Part shown: positions 26,939 to 37,120 of the stretch, one piece after another
How the letters are laid out: each line of letters opens with the position of its first letter
Numbering within the stretch: the first letter of the stretch is position 1
NCBI RefSeq assembly: GCF_003935425.1
Contig: NZ_RHQN01000005.1
Location: 338,413 to 402,412, forward strand
DNA length: 64,000 nt
Origin: Pseudomonas sp. v388
Lineage (GTDB): Bacteria; Pseudomonadota; Gammaproteobacteria; Pseudomonadales; Pseudomonadaceae
Direction of reading: 5' to 3'
Program-made: the position numbers and the translations under genes
The notes under the pieces: generated by a model
The model's input: only the letters and a program-made list of their open reading frames with translations
Told to the model about the DNA's origin: nothing
Databases searched by the model: none

Positions 26939-27865
26939 CTAGACGGCCATGGCCAGCCGGTTGCGGCCGTCACGTTTGGCCACGTACAGCGCGCTGTCCG
27001 CGCGCCGCACCAGGCTGTCGGCGTTCTCCGCCGGCAGCAGGGTCGAACAGCCCAGGCTGATGGATACCGTCAGCATCGGCGCCAAAAGGGGAAAGGATAA
27101 CTCGGTGACCGCGGCACGCAGGCGCTCGCCGATCTGCATGGCCGCGTCGCCATCGGTATCGGCCAGCAGCACCACGAATTCCTCGCCGCCGTAACGAAAC
27201 ACCCGATCGATGTTGCGCAACTGACCCTTCACGGCCTGGGCAATGGCCTGGAGTACTTCGTCTCCGGTGTAATGGCCGTACTCGTCGTTGACGCGCTTGA
27301 AGTGGTCGGCATCGAGCATCAGTACCGACAGCGCTCGCTGGGTCCGGCGAGAGACTTCGATTTCCCGCGCCAGGCTCTGGTCCATCGCGATCCGGTTACC
27401 GGCACCGGTCAGCGGGTCGCGCAGTGCGCTTTGGGTCGCAATGCGATACAGCAAGGCGTTGCGCAGCGGGTACAGCAGGCAGGACAACAACGACTCAAGC
27501 ATGTCCAGTTCCGGAGCATCGAACGGCAGTTCGCGTTCGAACCCCAGCTCGCCAATGCTCTCGCCCTCGTGGCGCAACTGAAAGCTGACGCTGTGCGAAG
27601 CGCCCTGGCCCAGGCGCAGCAGCAGGTCGCTGTCCAGGTGCTGGAACACCAGTCCTTTCAAGGGCAGCAGCCGTCGGACACCCTGAAAGAAAATATCCAG
27701 GATGCGGTCGGTTTCCAGGCTGGTCTGCAATTGCAGGCCAAGCTGTTGGGTCAGCTGTGGCAAATCCATAGGCGGCAGCACGACGTCGGGCCGATTCTGG
27801 AAACCGAGGCGTTGCAACTTCGCGGCGTCGAAATCTACAGCCTGGGTTTGGGTCGGACAACTCAT
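26939..27865 (-). CDS. Cytosolic diguanylate cyclase with N-terminal GAF-like domain
   Basis: 308 residues from ATG 27865 (GGAG at 6 bases); a GTG one codon upstream is an alternative. Residues 35-140 look like a GAF-type sensor (ILDIFFQGVRRLLPLKGLVF). GGDEF domain from about 145: DPLTGAGNRIAMDQ, MLDADHFKRVNDEYGH, active site RYGGEEFVVLL (GGEEF 226-230) and an I-site RNID at 217-220, so it should make c-di-GMP with product feedback. Convergent with the TenA-like gene, five bases apart, and no membrane segments. Resembles PA3177-type enzymes. Confidence 0.92.
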   Translation of the reverse strand: MSCPTQTQAVDFDAAKLQRLGFQNRPDVVLPPMDLPQLTQQLGLQLQTSLETDRILDIFFQGVRRLLPLKGLVFQHLDSDLLLRLGQGASHSVSFQLRHEGESIGELGFERELPFDAPELDMLESLLSCLLYPLRNALLYRIATQSALRDPLTGAGNRIAMDQSLAREIEVSRRTQRALSVLMLDADHFKRVNDEYGHYTGDEVLQAIAQAVKGQLRNIDRVFRYGGEEFVVLLADTDGDAAMQIGERLRAAVTELSFPLLAPMLTVSISLGCSTLLPAENADSLVRRADSALYVAKRDGRNRLAMAV

Positions 27866-27949
27866 CACTCACTCCTCTGCAGATCAGCGCTGTACTAGGC
27901 AGGGTTAGAGCGAGTGATGGCCATTCGGTTCATTTTCGGGGAAATGTGT

Positions 27950-27978
27950 TTTGCGGCCGGCATGAAGAGGGCCGCAAA
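27950..27978. terminator. Hairpin downstream of yciK without a U-tract
   Basis: TTTGCGGCC (27950-27958) pairs perfectly with GGCCGCAAA (27970-27978). It lies 15 bases past the yciK stop (minus strand) but neither side continues in T residues, so it may protect the 3' end rather than terminate. Confidence 0.45.
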
Positions 27979-27992
27979 CAGGAGGCGAAACC

Positions 27993-28733
27993 CTACTGCG
28001 CGTTCAGCGCCTGGCCATTCACGCCTCTGCTGTCCGGCCCCATCAGGTACAGATACACCGGCATGATTTCTTCAGGCGTCGGGTTGTCCAGCGGGTTCTC
28101 GGCCGGATAGGCCTGGGCGCGCATGCTCGTGCGGGTGCCGCCGGGGTTGATGCTGTTGGAGCGCACTGGCGAAACTTCGTCCAGCTCGTCGGCAAGGGTC
28201 TGCATCAAGCCTTCGGTGGCGAACTTGGAGATGCCGTAAGCGCCCCAATACGCACGGCCCTTGCGCCCGACGCTGCTGGAGGTGAACACCACCGAGGCGT
28301 CGCTGGACAGCTTGAGCAGCGGCAGCAAGGTCTGGGTGAGCATGAACATCGCGTTGACGTTGACGTGCATGACCCGCATGAAATTCTCGCCGCTCAGTTG
28401 CTCCAGCGGTGTGCGCGGGCCGATGATCGAGGCGTTGTGCAGCAGGCCGTCGAGGCGACCGAATTCTTTCTCGATCATGGCCGCCAGTTCGTCGTACTGG
28501 TGGGGCAGGGCGGTTTCCAGGTCGAACGGAATGACCGCCGGCTGTGGATGGCCGGCCGCCTCGATCTGGTCATACACCTGCGCCAGATTGGCTTCGGTCT
28601 TGCCCAGCAACAGCACCGTGGCGCCGTGGGCCGTGTAGGTCCTGGCGGCCGCGGCACCGATGCCGCGACCGGCGCCGGTGACCAGGATGATCCGGCCGTC
28701 GAGCAGGCCGGGACGAGCGGAATAATCGAACAT
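27993..28733 (-). CDS. yciK: Short-chain dehydrogenase/reductase, YciK family
   Basis: 246 residues. Rossmann fingerprint VTGAGRGIGAAAARTY, HNASIIGP, catalytic Ser in VFTSSSVGRKG and YGISK (YxxxK). The N-terminus MFDYSARPGLLDGRIILVTG is characteristic of YciK-type oxidoreductases. Third gene of a ubiG-mupP-yciK operon; 23 bases separate it from mupP. Natural substrate not known. Confidence 0.9.
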   Translation of the reverse strand: MFDYSARPGLLDGRIILVTGAGRGIGAAAARTYTAHGATVLLLGKTEANLAQVYDQIEAAGHPQPAVIPFDLETALPHQYDELAAMIEKEFGRLDGLLHNASIIGPRTPLEQLSGENFMRVMHVNVNAMFMLTQTLLPLLKLSSDASVVFTSSSVGRKGRAYWGAYGISKFATEGLMQTLADELDEVSPVRSNSINPGGTRTSMRAQAYPAENPLDNPTPEEIMPVYLYLMGPDSRGVNGQALNAQ

Positions 28734-28756
28734 CGGGCACCTCTATTTCAGAAAAC

Positions 28757-29428
28757 TCAGCAACTGCACAACGCGCTGTCCAGCACCTTGCGCAGATCCA
28801 GTGGGTGATCCACCACCACGTCCGCACCCCAGTGATCCGGGTTGTCGTTGGGGTGGATATAGCCGTAGCGCACCGCGGCAGTCCTGGTGCCTGCATCGCG
28901 GCCCGACTCGATATCGCGCAGGTCGTCGCCCACGAACAATACGCTGGCCGGGTCCAGATCCAGCTTGCTGCACGCCAGAATCAGCGGCTCCGGGTCCGGC
29001 TTGCTGCGGGTTACGTGGTCGGGGCAGATCAGCAACGCCGAACGCTCGGCCAGCCCCAGTTGCTGCATGATCGGCTCGGCGAAGCGTACCGGCTTGTTGG
29101 TGACCACGCCCCAGATCAGGCCTGCCTTCTCAATGTCCGCCAGCAGGGTTTCCATGCCGTCGAACAGCCGGCTGTGAACCGCGCAGCCTTGCTGGTAGCG
29201 GTCGAGAAACTCCAGGCGCAAGGCCTCGAATTCAGGCTCGTTGGGCGACATGGCGAAAGTCGCCGCGACCATGGCCTTGGCGCCGCCGGAGATTTCATCG
29301 CGGATCAGCTTGTCGTCGACCGCTGGAAAGCCGCGATCGGCCAGCATCGCCTGGGCAATGGCGATGAAGTCCGGCGCGGTGTCGAGCAGGGTGCCGTCCA
29401 TGTCGAATAAAACCGCTCTCAAACGCAT
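28757..29428 (-). CDS. mupP: N-acetylmuramic acid 6-phosphate phosphatase MupP (HAD family)
   Basis: 223 residues, HAD superfamily subclass I: motif [12 protein letters not shown], motif II VVTNKP, motif III KPDPEPL, motif [14 protein letters not shown]. Such genes were long called phosphoglycolate phosphatase (gph), but in pseudomonads the copy between ubiG and yciK is MupP, which dephosphorylates MurNAc-6-P in the peptidoglycan recycling route bypassing de novo UDP-MurNAc synthesis. Assignment to MupP rests on the gene order; a plain phosphoglycolate phosphatase is the alternative. Starts 3 bases after ubiG. Confidence 0.85.
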   Translation of the reverse strand: MRLRAVLFDMDGTLLDTAPDFIAIAQAMLADRGFPAVDDKLIRDEISGGAKAMVAATFAMSPNEPEFEALRLEFLDRYQQGCAVHSRLFDGMETLLADIEKAGLIWGVVTNKPVRFAEPIMQQLGLAERSALLICPDHVTRSKPDPEPLILACSKLDLDPASVLFVGDDLRDIESGRDAGTRTAAVRYGYIHPNDNPDHWGADVVVDHPLDLRKVLDSALCSC

Positions 29429-29431
29429 GGA

Positions 29432-30130
29432 TCACGCCTCCCGCAGGGTCTGGATCATGTAGTTGACGTCGACGTCCGAGGACAGCTTGTAGTGCTTGGT
29501 CAGCGGGTTGTAGGTCAGGCCGATGATGTCCTTGACCTGCAGGCCGGCGTCGCGGCTCCAGGCGCCCAGCTCGGAAGGTCGGATGAATTTCTTGAAGTCG
29601 TGGGTGCCGCGCGGCAACAGGCCCAGGATGTACTCGGCGCCGACGATGGCGAACAGGTAGGCCTTGGGGTTGCGGTTGATGGTGGAGAAGAACACCTGGC
29701 CGCCGGGCTTGACCATGCGATAGCAGGCGCGGATCACCGAAGACGGATCGGGGACGTGCTCAAGCATTTCCAGGCAGGTCACCACGTCGAATTGTCCGGG
29801 CATTTCCTCGGCCATGTCTTCGGCGGTGATCTGCCGGTACTCGACGCTTACCCCCGATTCGAGCTGATGCAGCTGGGCCACGGCCAGCGGGGCTTCGCCC
29901 ATGTCGATGCCGGTGACGGTCGCCCCACGCAGGGCCATCGCTTCGCTGAGAATGCCGCCGCCGCAACCGACGTCGAGCACTTTCTTGCCGGCCAGGTTGA
30001 CGCGCTCGTCGATCCAGTTGACGCGCAGCGGGTTGATGTCGTGCAGAGGCTTGAATTCGCTTTCCCGGTCCCACCAACGGTGAGCCAAAGCCTCGAATTT
30101 GGCGATTTCTGCGCGGTCGACGTTGCTCAT
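29432..30130 (-). CDS. ubiG: Ubiquinone biosynthesis O-methyltransferase UbiG
   Basis: 232 residues. N-terminal membrane-associating helix region with [22 protein letters not shown]-binding motif [16 protein letters not shown], the [13 protein letters not shown] segment and [21 protein letters not shown] (UbiG-specific). Carries out both O-methylations in ubiquinone synthesis. First gene of the ubiG-mupP-yciK operon, divergent only by orientation from the MTA deaminase gene upstream (same strand, 74 bases). Confidence 0.95.
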   Translation of the reverse strand: MSNVDRAEIAKFEALAHRWWDRESEFKPLHDINPLRVNWIDERVNLAGKKVLDVGCGGGILSEAMALRGATVTGIDMGEAPLAVAQLHQLESGVSVEYRQITAEDMAEEMPGQFDVVTCLEMLEHVPDPSSVIRACYRMVKPGGQVFFSTINRNPKAYLFAIVGAEYILGLLPRGTHDFKKFIRPSELGAWSRDAGLQVKDIIGLTYNPLTKHYKLSSDVDVNYMIQTLREA

Positions 30131-30204
30131 GGGGTGTCCCTCTTAACTCAAAATTCGATGTGGTCGGCCTGGCTATCGACATGCCAGGCCGTCAAGTATT
30201 CGGT

Positions 30205-31542
30205 TTATTGCGTGCTGCGGGCCTCGCCGGCGATCTTGCGCCCCCAGGCAATGGCGGTGTCGCACAAGGCCTGTTCATCCATGCGCGTCAGGCGGCGGTC
30301 GTCAAGCAGCTGTTTGCCGGCGACCCAGACATGGCTCACGCAGTCGCGGCCGGTTGCATAAATAAGCTGCGACACCGGATCGTAGATCGGTTGTTGAGCC
30401 AGTCCGGACAGGTCGAAGGCGACCATGTCGGCGGCCTTGCCGATTTCAAGCGATCCGGTACAAGCCTGGATTCCCAGGGCGCGAGCGCCGTTGAGGGTCG
30501 CCATGCGCAAGGCCCGGTGTGCATCCAGCGCCGAGGCCGACCCTGCGACCGCCTTGGCCAGCAGTGCGGCGGTACGGGTCTCGCCGAGCAGGTCCAGGTC
30601 GTTATTGCTGGCCGCGCCATCGGTGCCGACCGCGACATTCACGCCGGCCTGCCACAGCCGCTCGACCGGGCAGAAGCCGCTGGCCAGTTTCAGATTGGAC
30701 TCGGGACAGTGGATCACGCTGGAGTTGCTCTCGACCAGCAAAGCCAGGTCTTCATCGCTGATTTGCGTCATGTGCACCGCCTGAAAGCGTGGGCCGAGCA
30801 GGCCAAGGCGGCCGAGGCGTGCCAGCGGCCGCTCCTTGAACACTTCCAGGGACTGCTCGACCTCCAGCGCCGTCTCGTGCACGTGCATCTGGATCATGGC
30901 GTCCAGTTCATCGGCGATCACCCGCACCCGTTCCAGATTCTCGTCGCTGACGGTATAGGGCGCATGAGGCCCGAGCGCCACGGTAATGCGCGGATGATGG
31001 GCCAGGTCGTTGAACAGTTCGACGCCGTTGTGCAGCGCCTCGTCAGTGTTGCGTGCGCCGGGAATCGCGAAATCCAGCACCGGCACGGTGATCTGCGCGC
31101 GCATGCCGCTGTTGTGGACGCGATCCGCCGCCACCTTGGGATAGAAGTACATGTCGGCGAAGCAGGTGATGCCGCCCTTGATCTGTTCGGCGATGGCCAG
31201 GTCCGTGCCGTCGCCCACGAAGTCCTCGCTGACCCACTGGCCTTCGGCGGGCCAGATGTGGTCCTGCAGCCAGGTCATCAGTGGCAGGTCGTCCGCCAGG
31301 CCGCGGAACAGGGTCATCGCGGCGTGCCCATGGGCATTGATCAGCCCCGGGCTGAGCAGCATGCCCGGCAGTTCGCGCACCTGGAGTGCCTGCTGTCGCA
31401 GCGCCTCGGCCCGCGGGCCGATGTACACGATCAGGCCGTCACGTATGCCCAGGCCGTGCTCCTTGAGCACGACGCCCGCAGGCTCGACCGGCACCAGCCA
31501 GGTGGGCAGGAGCAACAGGTCGAGCGGAGCGGCATTAGGCAT
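30205..31542 (-). CDS. mtaD: TRZ/ATZ-family amidohydrolase, probable 5'-methylthioadenosine deaminase
   Basis: 445 residues, amidohydrolase superfamily: metal ligands in [30 protein letters not shown] with the substrate-side Glu/His, HMTQIS, and [18 protein letters not shown]. The P. aeruginosa counterpart (PA3170) deaminates MTA to methylthioinosine, a by-product route of polyamine and acyl-homoserine-lactone synthesis. It is divergent from mtnA, another MTA salvage gene, which supports the assignment; S-adenosylhomocysteine deaminase activity is a possible secondary role. Confidence 0.85.
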   Translation of the reverse strand: MPNAAPLDLLLLPTWLVPVEPAGVVLKEHGLGIRDGLIVYIGPRAEALRQQALQVRELPGMLLSPGLINAHGHAAMTLFRGLADDLPLMTWLQDHIWPAEGQWVSEDFVGDGTDLAIAEQIKGGITCFADMYFYPKVAADRVHNSGMRAQITVPVLDFAIPGARNTDEALHNGVELFNDLAHHPRITVALGPHAPYTVSDENLERVRVIADELDAMIQMHVHETALEVEQSLEVFKERPLARLGRLGLLGPRFQAVHMTQISDEDLALLVESNSSVIHCPESNLKLASGFCPVERLWQAGVNVAVGTDGAASNNDLDLLGETRTAALLAKAVAGSASALDAHRALRMATLNGARALGIQACTGSLEIGKAADMVAFDLSGLAQQPIYDPVSQLIYATGRDCVSHVWVAGKQLLDDRRLTRMDEQALCDTAIAWGRKIAGEARSTQ

Positions 31543-31609
31543 GGAAGAGTATCCAGGGCTTGATTCAGTGATGGCGAAGTATACCCGAGCGTCCGGGCGG
31601 TAGGCTCGC

Positions 31610-31615
31610 TATAAT
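31610..31615 (+). promoter_or_regulatory. -10 element of the mtnA promoter
   Basis: TATAAT exactly matches the sigma-70 -10 consensus, 49 bases ahead of the mtnA ATG; the -35 region (around 31587-31592, GAGCGT) is poor. Confidence 0.5.
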
Positions 31616-31663
31616 CAGCCGCTTTTGAAGCCGGGCATTGGATTTTTGAGTATGGAGTGGGCG

Positions 31664-32740
31664 ATGCGCGATCGACTGTTGGCTGCGGAAAAAGTAAAGG
31701 CCATCGATTGGCGGGATGACGCTCTTTATCTACTGGACCAACGGGTCCTGCCGTTCGAGGAAACCTGGCTGGCCTATACCAGTGCGGCGGCGGTGGCCGA
31801 GGCCATTCGCAGCATGGTGGTGCGCGGTGCGCCGGCCATCGGCATCAGCGCCGCATACGGTCTGGTACTGGCCGCCCGTGCACGCATCGCGGCCGGTGGC
31901 GACTGGCGTGCGGCACTCGAAGAGGACTTTGCCCTGCTCGCTGACTCGCGCCCCACGGCGGTGAACCTGTCCTGGGCGCTCAATCGCCTGCGAGAACGCC
32001 TGCAACGCCTCAAGCCTGGCGAAGACCCGCTGGCAGCGCTGGAAGCCGAAGCGGCGGCGATCCATCTCAGCGACCGGGAAGCCAACCTGACCATGGCGCA
32101 GCTGGGGGTCGACCTGATCCGCAGGCATCAGGGCAACCTGCAGGCGGTCCTGACCCACGGTAACGCCGGCGCCCTGGGCACCGGCGGCTTCGGCACGGCG
32201 CTTGGGGTGATCCGCGCCGCCCATATGGAAGGCATGATCGAGCGGGTCTACGCCGATGAAACCCGGCCGTGGCTGCAAGGCTCGCGCCTGACCGCCTGGG
32301 AACTGGCCTGCGAAGGCGTGCCGGTGACGGTCAACGCCGATTCCGCCGCTGCCCACCTGATGCGCACCAAAGGCATCACCTGGATCATCGTCGGTGCCGA
32401 CCGCATCACCGCCAATGGCGATGTGGCCAACAAGATCGGCACCTATCAGCTGGCCGTGGCTGCCATGCATCACGGCGTGCGCTTCATGGTCGTGGCGCCG
32501 AGTTCGAGCATCGATATGGAAACCGCCAGCGGCGAGGACATCGTTATCGAAGCGCGCGACGGGGGCGAACTGCTTGACGTGGGTGGCCAGCGGGTCGGAG
32601 CCCAGGTCGATGCGTTCAATCCGGTGTTCGATGTCACGCCGGCCGACCTGATCGACCTGATCGTGACCGAAAAGGGCGTCGTCGAGCGTCCCGACACCGC
32701 CAAGATGGCGCAACTGATGAGTCGCAAACATCTTCATTGA
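31664..32740 (+). CDS. mtnA: S-methyl-5-thioribose-1-phosphate isomerase MtnA, with Gly at the expected catalytic Cys
   Basis: Converts methylthioribose-1-phosphate to methylthioribulose-1-phosphate in methionine salvage. 358 residues; GGAG at 6 bases before ATG 31664. Family motifs: [51 protein letters not shown] with the catalytic Asp, and [18 protein letters not shown]. The segment that reads THCNxGALAT in family members reads [13 protein letters not shown] here, so the catalytic cysteine position is Gly166 (codon GGT, 32159-32161; TGT would be one base away). Enzyme may be impaired, or use another residue, or the base may be a sequencing error. Rest of the frame is intact. Confidence 0.9.
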   Translation: MRDRLLAAEKVKAIDWRDDALYLLDQRVLPFEETWLAYTSAAAVAEAIRSMVVRGAPAIGISAAYGLVLAARARIAAGGDWRAALEEDFALLADSRPTAVNLSWALNRLRERLQRLKPGEDPLAALEAEAAAIHLSDREANLTMAQLGVDLIRRHQGNLQAVLTHGNAGALGTGGFGTALGVIRAAHMEGMIERVYADETRPWLQGSRLTAWELACEGVPVTVNADSAAAHLMRTKGITWIIVGADRITANGDVANKIGTYQLAVAAMHHGVRFMVVAPSSSIDMETASGEDIVIEARDGGELLDVGGQRVGAQVDAFNPVFDVTPADLIDLIVTEKGVVERPDTAKMAQLMSRKHLH

Positions 32741-33045
32741 ATCACCCTGCGAGCATCCGGGTCTCGCGAGGTCGTGCAGCTGCGCGGCCCTGTGAGGCCC
32801 TCTCAGGCGACTTGTGCGCACATGGCTCATTTTCAGCGCTCGCAAAGGATGTGAGCGTGTCGGCGATTGTGGTAACATCCGGCGGTTTCCAGGGACGCTA
32901 TTTGTAGCCGCCCTTACTGCGCAGATCCATGTCATAACTCGTTGATTTGTCGTAAGTCCTTGCCCGGCAGATGCCGGCATCGACGAGCCTCGCCCATCCC
33001 GAATGGATGCACGAGGTTTCACCAGAAAAAGGAATCAGGCTTCTC
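32741..33045 (+). promoter_or_regulatory. gyrA upstream region with candidate promoter
   Basis: 305 bases without a gene. A sigma-70-like pair TGTGAG (32850-32855) and TAACAT (32873-32878), 17 bases apart, lies 168 bases before the gyrA start, and a short hairpin CCGGCAGATGCCGG sits in the leader near 32965. AAGGAA precedes the ATG. gyrA promoters in other bacteria respond to supercoiling; nothing here shows that directly. Confidence 0.45.
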
Positions 33046-35829
33046 ATGGGCGAACTGGCCAAAGAAATCCTCCCGGTCAATATCGAAGACGAGCTGAAAC
33101 AGTCCTATCTCGACTACGCGATGAGCGTGATCGTCGGGCGGGCGTTGCCGGATGCGCGCGATGGCTTGAAGCCCGTGCACCGGCGCGTGTTGTATGCGAT
33201 GAGCGAACTGGGCAACGACTGGAACAAGCCGTACAAGAAATCCGCCCGTGTGGTTGGTGACGTGATCGGTAAGTATCACCCCCACGGCGACACCGCGGTG
33301 TACGACACCATCGTTCGTATGGCCCAGCCTTTCTCGCTGCGTTACCTGCTGGTCGACGGCCAGGGCAACTTCGGTTCGGTGGACGGCGACAACGCCGCGG
33401 CCATGCGATACACCGAAGTGCGCATGACCAAGCTGGCCCACGAGCTGCTGGCCGACCTGCACAAGGAAACCGTGGACTGGGTGCCGAACTACGACGGCAC
33501 CGAAATGATCCCTGCGGTCATGCCAACCCGTATTCCCAACCTGCTGGTCAACGGTTCCAGCGGTATCGCCGTGGGCATGGCGACCAACATTCCGCCGCAC
33601 AACCTGGGTGAAGTCATCGACGGCTGTCTGGCGCTGATCGACAACCCCGAGTTGACGGTCGACGAGTTGATGCAATACATCCCCGGCCCGGATTTCCCGA
33701 CGGCCGCGATCATCAACGGTCGCGCCGGCATCATCGAAGCCTACCGGACCGGTCGCGGCCGCATCTACATGCGTGCCCGCTCCATCGTCGAAGACATCGA
33801 CAAGGTCGGTGGCCGCCAGCAGATCGTGATCACCGAGCTGCCTTACCAGCTGAACAAGGCGCGCTTGATCGAGAAGATCGCCGAGCTGGTGAAAGAGAAG
33901 AAGCTCGAAGGCATCACCGAACTGCGCGACGAGTCCGACAAGGACGGCATGCGTGTCGTGATCGAGCTGCGTCGCGGCGAAGTGCCTGAGGTCATCCTCA
34001 ACAACCTCTACGCCCAGACCCAGCTGCAAAGCGTGTTCGGCATCAACATCGTTGCGCTGATCGACGGCCGTCCGCGGATCCTGAACCTCAAGGACCTGCT
34101 GGAAGCCTTCGTTCGCCACCGCCGCGAAGTCGTTACCCGACGTACCGTCTTCGAGCTGCGCAAGGCGCGTGAACGTGGCCACATCCTTGAAGGGCAGGCG
34201 GTTGCACTGTCCAACATCGACCCGGTCATCGCGCTGATCAAGGCTTCGCCGACACCTGCCGAAGCGAAGGAAGGCCTGATCAGCACGCCGTGGGAATCCA
34301 GCGCCGTGGTCGAGATGGTCGAGCGCGCCGGTGCCGACTCCTGCCGTCCGGAGAACCTCGATCCGCAGTACGGTCTGCGCGACGGCAAGTATTACCTGTC
34401 GCCGGAACAGGCCCAGGCCATTCTCGAACTGCGCCTGCACCGCTTGACCGGTCTTGAGCACGAGAAGCTGCTGGGCGAATACCAGGAAATCCTCACCCAG
34501 ATCGGCGAGCTGATCCGCATCCTCAACAGCGCTACGCGTCTGATGGAAGTGATCCGCGAAGAACTGGAGCTGATCCGTTCCGAATACGGCGATGCACGCC
34601 GCACCGAGATCCTCGATGCGCGTCTGGACCTGACCCTCGGCGACCTGATTACCGAAGAAGAGCGTGTCGTGACCATTTCCCACGGCGGCTATGCCAAGAC
34701 CCAGCCTCTGGCGGTCTATCAGGCACAGCGCCGCGGCGGTAAAGGCAAGTCGGCCACCGGCATCAAGGATGAGGACTACATCGCTCACCTGCTGGTCGCC
34801 AACAGCCACACCACGCTGCTGATGTTCTCCAGCAAGGGCAAGGTGTACTGGCTCAAGACCTACGAGATTCCGGAAGCGTCCCGCGCTGCCCGTGGTCGTC
34901 CGCTGGTCAACCTGCTGCCGTTGAGCGAAGGCGAATACATCACCACCATGTTGCCGGTCGACCTCGAGGCCATGAAGCGTCAGGCCGAGGAAGAAGATGT
35001 CGATGCCATCGAAGGCGAAATCGATGACGTCAACGGCGACGAGAGTGAAGAAGACCGCAAGGCCCGTATCAAGGCTGCCGACAAGAAGAAGGCGCCGTTC
35101 ATCTTCATGTCCACCGCCAACGGTACGGTCAAGAAAACGCCGCTGGTGGCGTTCAGCCGTCAGCGCAGCGTTGGTCTGATCGCGCTCGAACTGGACGAAG
35201 GCGACATCCTGATTTCTGCGGCTATTACCGATGGCGAGCAGGAAATCATGCTGTTCTCCGACGGCGGCAAGGTCACCCGCTTCAAGGAATCCGACGTTCG
35301 CGCCATGGGCCGCACCGCCCGCGGTGTTCGCGGCATGCGTCTGCCGGAAGGTCAGAAACTGATCTCCATGCTGATTCCGGAAGAGGGCAGCCAGATCCTC
35401 ACCGCTTCCGAGCGTGGCTATGGCAAGCGTACCGCGATCTCCGAGTTCCCAGAGTACAAGCGGGGCGGTCAGGGCGTGATCGCCATGGTCAGCAACGAGC
35501 GTAACGGCCGTCTGGTCGGTGCGGTTCAGGTGCTCGATGGCGAGGAAATCATGCTGATCTCTGACCAGGGCACACTGGTTCGTACCCGTGTCGGCGAAGT
35601 GTCGAGCCTGGGCCGTAACACCCAGGGCGTTACACTGATCAAGCTGGCTTCCGACGAGAAGCTGGTGGGCCTGGAACGTGTTCAGGAGCCCTCCGAAGTC
35701 GAAGGCGAAGAGCTGGAAGGCGACGCGGTCGTGGGCGAAGAAGCGCTCGATGACGCCGTTTCCGCCGATGACGCCGGCAGCGACGAGCTGCAGGCTGATG
35801 CGCCGAACGAAGACGAATCGCAGGACTGA
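33046..35829 (+). CDS. gyrA: DNA gyrase subunit A
   Basis: Breakage-reunion subunit of gyrase, target of fluoroquinolones. 927 residues from ATG 33046. Catalytic Tyr122 lies in [10 protein letters not shown]. The quinolone region reads [12 protein letters not shown] with Thr83 and Asp87, the wild-type state for Pseudomonas, so no resistance change is visible here. Tower and coiled-coil follow; GyrA-box QRRGGKGKS lies near residue 564; C-terminal pinwheel has repeated VxxF/xGxxxRF-type blades; an acidic tail ([14 protein letters not shown]...) ends the protein. Followed after 205 bases by serC. Confidence 0.98.
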   Translation: MGELAKEILPVNIEDELKQSYLDYAMSVIVGRALPDARDGLKPVHRRVLYAMSELGNDWNKPYKKSARVVGDVIGKYHPHGDTAVYDTIVRMAQPFSLRYLLVDGQGNFGSVDGDNAAAMRYTEVRMTKLAHELLADLHKETVDWVPNYDGTEMIPAVMPTRIPNLLVNGSSGIAVGMATNIPPHNLGEVIDGCLALIDNPELTVDELMQYIPGPDFPTAAIINGRAGIIEAYRTGRGRIYMRARSIVEDIDKVGGRQQIVITELPYQLNKARLIEKIAELVKEKKLEGITELRDESDKDGMRVVIELRRGEVPEVILNNLYAQTQLQSVFGINIVALIDGRPRILNLKDLLEAFVRHRREVVTRRTVFELRKARERGHILEGQAVALSNIDPVIALIKASPTPAEAKEGLISTPWESSAVVEMVERAGADSCRPENLDPQYGLRDGKYYLSPEQAQAILELRLHRLTGLEHEKLLGEYQEILTQIGELIRILNSATRLMEVIREELELIRSEYGDARRTEILDARLDLTLGDLITEEERVVTISHGGYAKTQPLAVYQAQRRGGKGKSATGIKDEDYIAHLLVANSHTTLLMFSSKGKVYWLKTYEIPEASRAARGRPLVNLLPLSEGEYITTMLPVDLEAMKRQAEEEDVDAIEGEIDDVNGDESEEDRKARIKAADKKKAPFIFMSTANGTVKKTPLVAFSRQRSVGLIALELDEGDILISAAITDGEQEIMLFSDGGKVTRFKESDVRAMGRTARGVRGMRLPEGQKLISMLIPEEGSQILTASERGYGKRTAISEFPEYKRGGQGVIAMVSNERNGRLVGAVQVLDGEEIMLISDQGTLVRTRVGEVSSLGRNTQGVTLIKLASDEKLVGLERVQEPSEVEGEELEGDAVVGEEALDDAVSADDAGSDELQADAPNEDESQD

Positions 35830-36034
35830 GCGATCTTGTAAACCCGGTGAGGGCTGGCTCGTCTGACAGTGCATAACGGCACTTCAGGCGCTTCAGCCCT
35901 TGCGACATTCGGCCTGATCCACTGCCGAATCCCGATTGACGAGGACGATCAAGGCTGCGTCCCACGCACGCCTTATAGCTATCGGCCTCAATTGAGCAGC
36001 GCGTACAGACCCAACGCATTTGAAGAGAGTGGAT

Positions 36035-37120
36035 ATGAGCAAGCGAGCCTTTAACTTCTGCGCAGGTCCTGCTGCGCTTCCTGAAGCTGTTCTGTTGCGT
36101 GCCCAGGCGGAGCTGCTGGACTGGCATGGCAAAGGCCTGTCGGTCATGGAAATGAGCCATCGCAGTGATGAGTTCGTGTCGATTGCCACCAAGGCCGAGC
36201 AGGATTTTCGCGACCTGCTGTCCATTCCCTCGAACTATAAAGTGCTGTTCCTGCAAGGCGGCGCCAGCCAGCAGTTTGCGCAGATCCCCTTGAACCTGCT
36301 GCCCGAGACCGGCAAGGCCGATTACATCGACACCGGCATCTGGTCGCAGAAGGCAATCGAAGAAGCTTCCCGCTACGGCACGGTCAATGTGGCGGCCAGC
36401 GCCAAGCCTTACGATTACTTTGCGATTCCCGGCCAGAACGAGTGGAAGCTGAGCCCGGACGCGGCCTACGTTCACTACGCGCCGAACGAGACCATCGGCG
36501 GCCTGGAGTTCAACTGGATTCCGGAAACCGGCGACGTGCCATTGGTAGCAGATATGTCTTCCGACATCCTGTCGCGTCCGGTGGACATCTCGCGCTTCGG
36601 CATGATCTACGCCGGCGCGCAGAAGAACATCGGCCCCAGCGGCGTGGTAGTGGTCATCATCCGTGAAGATCTGCTGGGTCGTGCCCGTTCGCTGTGCCCG
36701 ACCATGCTCAACTACAAGGTCGCGGCCGACAACGGCTCGATGTACAACACCCCGCCGACCCTGGCCTGGTACCTGTCCGGCCTGGTCTTCGAATGGCTCA
36801 AGGAGCAGGGCGGCGTCGAGGCGGTCGGCAAGCGCAACGAGGTCAAGCAGCGCACCCTGTATGACTACATCGACGCCAGCGGCCTGTACAGCAACCCGAT
36901 CAACAAGTCTGACCGTTCATGGATGAACGTGCCGTTCCGTCTGGCCGATGATCGTCTGGACAAGCCGTTCCTGGCCGGTGCCGAGGCCAATGGCTTGCTC
37001 AACCTCAAGGGTCACCGTTCGGTCGGTGGCATGCGCGCTTCCATCTACAATGCCGTTGATCTGGGCGCCGTCAATGCGCTGGTCACCTACATGAAAGACT
37101 TCGAGAAGGAGCACGGTTGA
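36035..37120 (+). CDS. serC: Phosphoserine aminotransferase SerC
   Basis: PLP enzyme of serine and pyridoxine biosynthesis. 361 residues: FNFCAGPAALPEAV at the start, FLQGGASQQFAQIP, the Schiff-base lysine region YAGAQKNIGPSGVVVV, and SVGGMRASIYNAV at the end. First gene of a serC-pheA-hisC-tyrA/aroA-cmk-rpsA cluster; its stop overlaps the pheA start (TGATG). Upstream frame starts with a TTG at 36020 are less likely than ATG 36035. Confidence 0.97.
   Translation: MSKRAFNFCAGPAALPEAVLLRAQAELLDWHGKGLSVMEMSHRSDEFVSIATKAEQDFRDLLSIPSNYKVLFLQGGASQQFAQIPLNLLPETGKADYIDTGIWSQKAIEEASRYGTVNVAASAKPYDYFAIPGQNEWKLSPDAAYVHYAPNETIGGLEFNWIPETGDVPLVADMSSDILSRPVDISRFGMIYAGAQKNIGPSGVVVVIIREDLLGRARSLCPTMLNYKVAADNGSMYNTPPTLAWYLSGLVFEWLKEQGGVEAVGKRNEVKQRTLYDYIDASGLYSNPINKSDRSWMNVPFRLADDRLDKPFLAGAEANGLLNLKGHRSVGGMRASIYNAVDLGAVNALVTYMKDFEKEHG

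Noticed and set aside
33290-33310. Quinolone-resistance change in gyrA
   Set aside because: Positions 83 and 87 are Thr and Asp, the ordinary Pseudomonas state.
33019-35874. 951-codon minus-strand frame opposite gyrA
   Set aside because: It is the exact mirror of gyrA codons; composition is artefactual and gyrA is certain.
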